From positions 1-5,045 of the forward strand of contig JANWIB010000043.1 in assembly GCA_025450155.1 (NCBI GenBank): a DNA stretch of 5,045 bases. The letters are read 5' to 3'. The translations under genes were made by a program, and so were the position numbers. The notes below the pieces were generated by a model that ran no database searches, was not told the DNA's origin, and saw only the letters and a list, made by a program, of their open reading frames with translations. This document shows, one piece after another, positions 1 to 5,045 of this stretch (position 1 is its first letter; every line of letters begins with the position of its first letter). The stretch comes from Sphingobacteriaceae bacterium. Lineage in GTDB: Bacteria; Bacteroidota; Bacteroidia; Sphingobacteriales; Sphingobacteriaceae.

Positions 1-635
1 ACCACCTTTCCCATAATATTATTTTCTGCTGCTTGACTTGGATACCGCAAACTACGACTTAAATAGCTATAGAATTTTTCCATCCCGCCAGGAAACGAAG
101 GGTAATTTTCTACTGATGAATGGATTTCATTGTCAATTTTCGGCGTACCGTCTCCCTTAGGTCCTGTCAAATCTCCAGTATTCGTATTTGTTGGCGAACC
201 ACTCACAGTCTGGCTACCTATTACCGATGTATTGAGTTCCTGAATAGTTGGAACAACATCTGCAGGTATGCCTTGAACTACTCTTAACTGAACAAACTTT
301 TTGGTCTGCACTTTAACCGGGTTTGCTTGTTTTTCTGCTTTAGGAGTTTTTAACTTAGGTAATTCTTTTTTAGGAAGGATATTTACATCAGTTAATTTCA
401 CAATATCATTAGCAGAGCTTTGCTCCAGAGGAATATCCTTTTTAGAAATATACTGCTGATAGGCAAACGGTATACTTACCAAACCTATTAAAAATGCAGA
501 AGCTACAAACAATGCTTTAATTAATGTCGCTGAATACGTTTTGCGTAATTCATAAGCGCCATAAAGCTGATTTCTGTTGGCGAATACAAGCTCGAGCCAC
601 TCGGTCTTATAAACATTAAATTTTTGGCCTATCAT
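1..635 (-). CDS. tonB: TonB-family energy transducer, N-terminal part (cut by window edge)
   Basis: This gene reads from ATG at 635-633 leftwards and stays open to the window edge, giving 211 complete codons. TonB spans the periplasm and passes proton-motive energy from ExbB/ExbD to outer-membrane receptors such as SusC-like and siderophore transporters. Visible features in order: a short cytoplasmic N-terminus with the Bacteroidota-type motif YGAYELRK (about residues 25-32), one hydrophobic membrane segment (about 38-58), and a Lys/Pro-rich periplasmic linker (about 85-115). A Thr/Gly/Asn-rich stretch follows, then NYPSFPGGM (FPGG at 181-184), which marks the start of the TonB C-terminal domain. 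The window ends just after YPSQAAENNIMGKV, so roughly 70-80 C-terminal residues are probably missing. No Shine-Dalgarno sequence is evident; the start is chosen because it directly precedes the conserved N-terminus. It is divergent from glnN. The family call is firm; which receptor it serves cannot be told. Confidence 0.9.
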   Translation of the reverse strand, partial: MIGQKFNVYKTEWLELVFANRNQLYGAYELRKTYSATLIKALFVASAFLIGLVSIPFAYQQYISKKDIPLEQSSANDIVKLTDVNILPKKELPKLKTPKAEKQANPVKVQTKKFVQLRVVQGIPADVVPTIQELNTSVIGSQTVSGSPTNTNTGDLTGPKGDGTPKIDNEIHSSVENYPSFPGGMEKFYSYLSRSLRYPSQAAENNIMGKV

Positions 636-827
636 GATATTGGTTTTTATTTAAGATGTAGAAGTCTCTTTTATTCCATAAAAAATAATCTAAATAGTAC
701 TTATACAAAAAACGAAACACTAAAAATTATTTTTTTGATTTTTTTATTAAAAAAATAGCCTTTTATCAAACTTTTAATCAAAAAATTGTATTATTGCTTC
801 ATAAAGTATAAAAATTGATAGAAAAAA
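636..827. promoter_or_regulatory. Divergent intergenic region between tonB and glnN
   Basis: These 192 bp separate two divergent genes and must hold both promoters. The stretch is extremely AT-rich, with runs of T and A between about 721 and 760. I see no exact match to the Bacteroidota -7 element TAnnTTTG on either strand. The nearest thing on the plus strand is TTG at 786-788 followed 18 bp later by TATAAAAATTG at 807-817, which is a poor match and very close to the glnN ATG. A 10-bp inverted repeat, TTTTTTGATT at 731-740 and AATCAAAAAA at 776-785, could be an operator or simply low-complexity chance. Bases 821-827 (GAAAAAA) form an A-rich leader before the glnN start, as is common in this phylum. 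Confidence 0.4.
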
Positions 828-2741
828 ATGTCAAATTTAAGATTTCAAGCATTAAATGCAGTTTTAACAAGAACAATTCCAGAAGTTAAGCTTCCTTCTA
901 ACAAAATTTCTGATTTTTTTTCCGAAAATGTTTTCGATAAGAAAAAAATGAAAGAATATTTATCAAAAGAAGCATACGAAAGCATCAATAATTCAATCAC
1001 ATTAGGTGTTCCCATTGACCGAGAAATTGCCGAGCAGGTGGCATCGGCGATGAAAGCATGGGCAATTACCAAAAGTGTTACCCATTATACACACTGGTTT
1101 CAACCCTTAACCGGTTCAACAGCAGAGAAACACGACTCCTTTTTTGAACCTGGCAGTGATGGATCTGGGATAGAAAAATTTTCAGGAGAAGCATTGGCAC
1201 AGCAAGAGCCCGATGCTTCCAGTTTCCCTAACGGTGGCATTCGAAGCACGTTTGAAGCCCGCGGCTATACAGCATGGGATCCTTCTTCCCCTGCCTTCAT
1301 CATGGGAGGTACCTTATGTATTCCCACTGTTTTTATCTCTTATACTGGCGAGGCCCTTGACTATAAAGCTCCGTTATTAAAGGCACTAAGTGCCTTAGAT
1401 AAAGCCGCCGTAGGCGTTGCACAGTATTTTGATAAAGCCATTGAAAAAGTAAATGCTTCATTAGGTATTGAGCAGGAGTATTTTCTTATTGATCTTGCCC
1501 TTTACAATGCACGGCCTGATCTATACCAAACCGGAAGATCGCTGTTTGGCCACATGTCTGCAAAAAACCAACAGTTAGAAGACCACTATTTCGGCTCTAT
1601 TCCAGAACGGGTACAAGCTTTTATGCAGGATTTTGAAATCGAAGCACTTAAACTTGGAATTCCTTTAAAAACCCGTCACAATGAGGTAGCACCTTCTCAA
1701 TTTGAGTGCGCTCCTATTTACGAGGAAATCAACTTAGCTATTGATCATAACCAATTGTTAATGGATTTAATGGACAAAGTGGCTAAACGTCATAATTTTA
1801 AAGTGCTATTGCATGAAAAACCATTTGCTGGCATTAATGGCTCGGGGAAGCATAACAATTGGTCGTTAATTACTAATACCGGAAAAAACCTGCTTTCTCC
1901 CGGCAAAACGCCAAAAAATAATCTGATGTTCCTTACCTTCTTTGTTAATGCCATCAGGGCTGTTTTTGAACATGCCGATTTACTTCGTGCCTCTATTACT
2001 TCGGTAAGTAATGACCATCGTTTAGGTGCCAATGAAGCGCCCCCTGCTATTATATCCATCTTTTTGGGAAGTCAATTGAGCAATGTTTTAGATGAAATTG
2101 AAACCTCGCGTGTTACTTCTAAAATGAAACAAGAAACCCAGTTATGGACTAATATTCCTAAAATACCTCAAATTCTTTTAGATAATACCGATCGTAATCG
2201 CACTTCACCATTTGCTTTTACCGGAAACAAGTTTGAGTTGCGGGCTGTGGGTTCTTCGGCAAATTCGGCAAACCCCATGACTATTTTGAATTTAATTGTT
2301 GCGGAACAATTGACCAAATTCAAAACAGAAGTAGATAAATTGATTAAAAAGGGTGAGAAGAAAGATGTAGCCTTAATGACTGTAATTAAACGATACATCA
2401 AAGAATCAAAAAACATTCGTTTTGAAGGAAATGGTTATAGTGATGAATGGGCAAAAGAAGCAGCAGCAAGAGGATTATCTAATATCAAGACTACGCCTAA
2501 GGCACTTGATGTTTTACTTGCTGAGAAAACGGAAGAATTATTTGAAAAAACAGGGGTTTACAGCAAACGTGAATCACATGCCCGTCATGAAATTCTGCTT
2601 GAAAACTATTACAAAAAACTTCAAATTGAAGCTCGCGTTATTGGCGATTTAATAACTAATGTCATTATTCCGTCTGCCATTAACTACCAAACACAATTAA
2701 TTAACAACGTACGCGGATTAAAAGAGATTGGATTAAAATAA
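828..2741 (+). CDS. glnN: Type III glutamine synthetase, ended early by an in-frame TAA (637 of about 723 aa)
   Basis: GlnN makes glutamine from glutamate, ammonia and ATP in the cytoplasm and is the main ammonium-assimilating enzyme in many Bacteroidota; family members are large oligomers of roughly 700-730 residues. GSIII hallmarks seen here: THYTHWFQPLTGSTAEKH at 85-102, GIEQEYFLID at 213-222 (metal-binding Glu region), RHNEVAPSQFE at 283-293, KPFAGINGSGKHNNWS at 331-346 (the Gly-rich glutamate-site loop), RLGANEAPPA at 398-407, and NRTSPFAFTGNKFELR at 457-472 (nucleotide/active-site segment). The catalytic core therefore appears complete. The start ATG at 828 gives the lineage-typical MSNLRFQAL. 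The frame stops at TAA 2739-2741, right after VRGLKEIGLK, although the family continues for about 86 more residues, which are present in the same frame downstream. Either the gene is broken, the stop is a sequence error, or it is read through. Identity is very secure; functional state is not. Confidence 0.95.
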   Translation: MSNLRFQALNAVLTRTIPEVKLPSNKISDFFSENVFDKKKMKEYLSKEAYESINNSITLGVPIDREIAEQVASAMKAWAITKSVTHYTHWFQPLTGSTAEKHDSFFEPGSDGSGIEKFSGEALAQQEPDASSFPNGGIRSTFEARGYTAWDPSSPAFIMGGTLCIPTVFISYTGEALDYKAPLLKALSALDKAAVGVAQYFDKAIEKVNASLGIEQEYFLIDLALYNARPDLYQTGRSLFGHMSAKNQQLEDHYFGSIPERVQAFMQDFEIEALKLGIPLKTRHNEVAPSQFECAPIYEEINLAIDHNQLLMDLMDKVAKRHNFKVLLHEKPFAGINGSGKHNNWSLITNTGKNLLSPGKTPKNNLMFLTFFVNAIRAVFEHADLLRASITSVSNDHRLGANEAPPAIISIFLGSQLSNVLDEIETSRVTSKMKQETQLWTNIPKIPQILLDNTDRNRTSPFAFTGNKFELRAVGSSANSANPMTILNLIVAEQLTKFKTEVDKLIKKGEKKDVALMTVIKRYIKESKNIRFEGNGYSDEWAKEAAARGLSNIKTTPKALDVLLAEKTEELFEKTGVYSKRESHARHEILLENYYKKLQIEARVIGDLITNVIIPSAINYQTQLINNVRGLKEIGLK

Positions 2742-3002
2742 GATTCTTATAAGGCTCAGCTAAACTTCATCACTAAAATATCGGAGCACGTAAACTTTAT
2801 CAAAAGCAATGTAGAGGCAATGATTGATGAACGGAAGAAAGCAAATGTTTTGGAAGATGTACGGAAGAAAGCAATCGCATATGATGAAAAAGTAAAATCA
2901 TATTTTGAACCTATCCGCTATCATGTAGATAAATTAGAGGTTTTAATTGATGATGCCCAGTGGCCGCTCCCTAAATTTAGAGAGTTGCTATTTATCAAAT
3001 AG
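2742..3002 (+). pseudogene. glnN: C-terminal remainder of glnN, in frame after the premature stop
   Basis: Reading on from codon 639 in exactly the glnN frame gives 86 sense codons (DSYKAQLNF... to ...RELLFIK) and then TAG at 3000-3002. This is the usual helical C-terminal end of type III glutamine synthetase: EHVNFIKSNVEAMI, then ERKKAN, then IRYH-DKLE, and the closing WPLPKFRELLF (WPLP at residues 712-715). With codon 638 counted as sense the product would be 724 residues, the normal family length. An ATG at 2820 could in principle start a separate 60-residue peptide, but it lies inside conserved GlnN sequence, so I do not treat it as an independent gene. No frameshift is needed to join the two parts; one base change at 2739-2741 (for example GAA or AAA to TAA) is enough. 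Confidence 0.88.
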
Positions 3003-3017
3003 AGCTATAATTTATGG

Positions 3018-3049
3018 TAAGAAAGTCCCAAAATTTTGGGACTTTCTTA
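3018..3049 (+). terminator. Perfect 32-bp palindrome, likely intrinsic terminator of glnN
   Basis: TAAGAAAGTCCCAAAA (3018-3033) is followed directly by its exact reverse complement TTTTGGGACTTTCTTA (3034-3049). In RNA it would fold with a GTCCC/GGGAC clamp, a small AU tip and a U-rich 3' side running into TTTCTTATTT. It lies 15 bp past the TAG that ends the full glnN frame and 51 bp before the purM start, which suits transcript termination after glnN. The symmetry means it would also work in the other direction, although no minus-strand gene ends here. Confidence 0.8.
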
Positions 3050-3087
3050 TTTAATATAGCCTATTCTCATATCTCATATCTTACTCC

Positions 3088-3095
3088 TACATTTG
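3088..3095 (+). promoter_or_regulatory. Candidate -7 box (TACATTTG) for purM
   Basis: TACATTTG matches the Bacteroidota sigma-A -7 consensus TAnnTTTG exactly and lies just downstream of the glnN terminator. Only five bases separate it from the purM ATG at 3101, so initiation from it would give a leaderless or almost leaderless mRNA. No TTG is found at the expected -33 spacing (about 3064-3070 reads TTCTCAT), which weakens the call. Confidence 0.35.
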
Positions 3096-3100
3096 TATTC

Positions 3101-4279
3101 ATGCCAGACCTTAAATACAATCAACGTGGTGTTTCTGCCGGCAAAGAAGACGTCCACAACGCCATAAAAAACATTGATAAAGGTATTTTTCCAAAAGCCT
3201 TTTGCAAAATCATTCCCGATATTTTAGGAGGAGATGAAGCCTGGTGTAATATCATGCATGCCGATGGCGCAGGAACAAAATCTTCTCTGGCCTATGTTTA
3301 TTGGAAAGAGACGGGTGATATTTCTGTTTGGAAAGGAATTGCACAAGATGCAATCGTAATGAATATAGACGATCTGCTTTGCGTAGGAGCTACAGACAAT
3401 ATTCTGCTTTCTTCTACCATTGGCAGAAATAAAAATCGAATCCCTGGAGAGGTTATTGCCGAAATTATTAATGGCACAGAAGAAATCCTGGCAAATCTGC
3501 GTGAGTTAGGCATAGGCATTTATTCTACCGGGGGAGAAACAGCTGATGTAGGTGATTTAGTCCGAACCATTATTGTTGATTCAACAGTAACCTGCCGGAT
3601 GCAGCGTAAAGATGTAATTTCTAACGACGAAATAAAACCTGGCGACGTAATTGTAGGCTTGGCTTCTTACGGAAAAGCCACCTATGAAAAAGAATATAAT
3701 GGAGGCATGGGTTCCAATGGCCTCACTTCTGCCCGCCACGATGTTTTCCACAAATACGTAGCCGAAAAATACCCGGAAAGCTATGACCCTTCTGTCCCTT
3801 ATGAGCTTGTTTTTGCCGGAAATAAAAAATTGACGGATAAAGTTGATTTAGGAGATAGCTCAAAAATCACAGCCGGAAAACTGGTTCTCTCACCTACCCG
3901 TACATATGCTCCGGTAATTAAAACGATGTTGGACAACTATCGTTCTCAAATACATGGAATGGTGCATTGCAGTGGTGGTGCCCAAACCAAAATTCTGCAC
4001 TTTATTGATAAGCTACACATAATCAAAGACACCCTTTTTCCTATTCCTCCTTTATTTAAGCTGATACAGGAACAATCGGGTACCAGCTGGCAGGAAATGT
4101 ACCAGGTATTTAATATGGGTCATCGAATGGAACTCTATGTACCGTATGAAGTTGCTGCTGATCTCATTAAGATTTCTGAGCATTTTGGTGTTGATGCGCA
4201 AATTGTTGGCCGGGTTGAAGCGTCAGACAAAAAACAGGTAACGATTCAATCAGTGTGTGGAGAGTTTATTTATCACTAG
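3101..4279 (+). CDS. purM: Phosphoribosylformylglycinamidine cyclo-ligase (AIR synthase), Bacteroidota form
   Basis: PurM closes the imidazole ring of FGAM with ATP to give aminoimidazole ribotide, the fifth step of de novo purine synthesis, in the cytoplasm. The product is 392 residues, longer than the roughly 345-residue enterobacterial enzyme but in line with the Bacteroidota branch. Landmarks: an N-terminus beginning MPDLKYNQRGVSAGKEDVHN, the substrate/nucleotide loop HADGAGTKS at 53-61, NIDDLLCVGA around 88-97, STGGETADVGD at 142-152 (the GGETAEMP-like loop), MGSNGLTSARHD at 203-214 (like SNGYSLVR), HCSGGAQTK at 289-297 and VFNMGHRMEL at 336-345. The frame is open back to an ATG at 3014, but those 29 codons read through the terminator palindrome and do not resemble PurM, so I start at 3101. 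There is no Shine-Dalgarno sequence. It is monocistronic here, with a terminator upstream and a convergent gene downstream, and no purN partner is next to it. Confidence 0.93.
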   Translation: MPDLKYNQRGVSAGKEDVHNAIKNIDKGIFPKAFCKIIPDILGGDEAWCNIMHADGAGTKSSLAYVYWKETGDISVWKGIAQDAIVMNIDDLLCVGATDNILLSSTIGRNKNRIPGEVIAEIINGTEEILANLRELGIGIYSTGGETADVGDLVRTIIVDSTVTCRMQRKDVISNDEIKPGDVIVGLASYGKATYEKEYNGGMGSNGLTSARHDVFHKYVAEKYPESYDPSVPYELVFAGNKKLTDKVDLGDSSKITAGKLVLSPTRTYAPVIKTMLDNYRSQIHGMVHCSGGAQTKILHFIDKLHIIKDTLFPIPPLFKLIQEQSGTSWQEMYQVFNMGHRMELYVPYEVAADLIKISEHFGVDAQIVGRVEASDKKQVTIQSVCGEFIYH

Positions 4280-4281
4280 TA

Positions 4282-5045
4282 CTAAAACTTGAGTAATTCT
4301 CCCTGAACAGGAAATATCAGTTTAAGCCCGAGTTGGTTTTGTTCGCCCAATTGTTGTTTTATTTTTTGTTCATTATTGTCTACTGGTTTCATGTGTGTAA
4401 TCACCACCGGAAATTCTTTTAACAAATCCGAATCTACTTGCTTAGCCAAAACCCCCATTTCCTTCATCAACAGTTTTGGAGTAAGATGCCCAAAAAGCAG
4501 CTTTTCGGGTTGTTCATCTGGAAAAGACACTTCGATAAATATCGCTTTTAGTTGTTTGTTCTTTATACAGGAGGCAATTTCTTTCCAAAGCATCAGCAAC
4601 TTATTCGATTTTTCTATTTCATCCGCACCGGTATCGCCCAGGTAAAGAATTTTATTTTCTTCCTTACTGATTAAAAACGCGGTACTCTGGTATGAATTAG
4701 CATGACTCAAAGAATAAGCCTTTACACGCAGTCCGGTATTTTCTATAGCCATTTCCTGTTTTTCAATTAAAGGGACGTACTGGTATTTACTCAGTGCTGG
4801 TAAATCGCCTTCGTTGGCAAAGTTTGCCCAGCTTTTCCAAGTGAAATAATGGCTTTTGAGGATATCCAGTACCCCAGGCAGGGCATAAATATTCTTTTTA
4901 GCATCATCTGGCGAATTAATAATTAACCCCGAAACGTGGTCGAGATGCGCATGTGAAATCAAATATCCCTTAATATAATCTTTAAGAACCTGATCTTCCT
5001 GAACCGGAAAAATAGTGTTTTCAATTGCTTTTCGTATGCCAAAAC
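4282..5045 (-). CDS. Class II 3',5'-cyclic-nucleotide phosphodiesterase, metallo-beta-lactamase fold (N-terminus beyond window)
   Basis: The minus strand is open from the right edge to TAG at 4284-4282, giving 253 residues of a protein whose start lies outside. It carries HAHLDHVSGLIINSP (residues 31-45 counted from the first full codon at 5043), which fits the class II cyclic-nucleotide phosphodiesterase signature and supplies the HxHxDH metal site. Further expected metal or active-site positions are SLSHANS (His about 114), LGDTGAD (136-141), FGHLTP (His about 186) and THMKP (His about 217). Yeast PDE1 and Vibrio CpdP are known members; they hydrolyse cAMP and/or cGMP to the 5'-monophosphate, and some bacterial ones are periplasmic. 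The first visible residues (FGIRKAIENTIFP) look like the part just after the family's LDAGT segment, so perhaps 50-80 residues are missing, including any signal peptide. A TTG at 4962 is an internal codon, not the start. Cyclic-nucleotide specificity is inferred from the signature only. Confidence 0.85.
   Translation of the reverse strand, partial: FGIRKAIENTIFPVQEDQVLKDYIKGYLISHAHLDHVSGLIINSPDDAKKNIYALPGVLDILKSHYFTWKSWANFANEGDLPALSKYQYVPLIEKQEMAIENTGLRVKAYSLSHANSYQSTAFLISKEENKILYLGDTGADEIEKSNKLLMLWKEIASCIKNKQLKAIFIEVSFPDEQPEKLLFGHLTPKLLMKEMGVLAKQVDSDLLKEFPVVITHMKPVDNNEQKIKQQLGEQNQLGLKLIFPVQGELLKF

Noticed and set aside
721..760. T-run/A-run hairpin as a terminator
   Set aside because: It contains only A/T pairs with no G/C stem and lies between two divergent gene starts, where no transcript is expected to end.
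845..2652. Open frames on both strands inside glnN (845-1072, 1790-2059 and 2168-2416 minus; 2422-2652 plus)
   Set aside because: They overlap strongly conserved glnN codons in other frames and show no recognisable protein features.
2820..3002. Independent 60-residue gene after glnN
   Set aside because: It is in the glnN frame and matches the GlnN C-terminal end, so it is the detached tail and not a new small protein.
3014..3100. N-terminal extension of PurM from ATG 3014
   Set aside because: The 29 codons read through the terminator palindrome and encode no PurM-like sequence; the conserved family N-terminus begins at 3101.
3298..4645. Open frames opposite purM (3298-3519 minus) and opposite the phosphodiesterase (4376-4645 plus)
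   Set aside because: They are shadows of well-supported genes, with no motif or upstream signal of their own.
4282..4962. Phosphodiesterase starting at TTG 4962 with the HxHxDH motif at its very N-terminus
   Set aside because: The frame stays open to the window edge and the upstream residues fit the family, so the true start is outside the window.

Overview
The window looks like an ordinary housekeeping stretch of a Bacteroidota chromosome, probably Sphingobacteriales-like (the lower rank is a guess). The DNA is AT-rich and start codons lack a clear Shine-Dalgarno sequence. The proteins are lineage-typical: a TonB with a YGAYELRK-type N-terminus, a type III glutamine synthetase (GlnN), the long Bacteroidota form of PurM, and a class II cyclic-nucleotide phosphodiesterase. 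No phage, IS element, CRISPR array, tRNA or rRNA is visible.

Layout from left to right: (1) 1-635, minus strand, is the N-terminal 211 codons of a TonB energy transducer, cut by the left edge. (2) 636-827 is a very AT-rich divergent intergenic region. (3) 828-2741, plus strand, is glnN, stopped by an in-frame TAA at codon 638. The same frame continues without shift through 2742-3002 and encodes the normal C-terminal end of GlnN, finishing at a TAG. (4) 3018-3049 is a perfect 32-bp palindrome that looks like the glnN terminator. (5) 3101-4279, plus strand, is purM (392 aa), whose real start lies 29 codons inside the longest open frame. A TACATTTG box sits just before its ATG. (6) 4282-5045, minus strand, is a metallo-beta-lactamase-fold class II cyclic-nucleotide phosphodiesterase, convergent with purM and cut by the right edge.

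The genes do not form one operon: tonB and glnN diverge, glnN and purM are separated by a terminator, and purM and the phosphodiesterase converge with only 2 bp between their stops. GlnN (glutamine synthesis) and PurM (purine synthesis) are loosely linked because the purine pathway consumes glutamine, but nothing shows co-regulation.

The main point for follow-up is the single nonsense codon in glnN. It removes the last 86 residues of an otherwise intact essential-type enzyme. It could be a base-call error, a real recent mutation, or (less likely) readthrough. I found no convincing previously undescribed system here.
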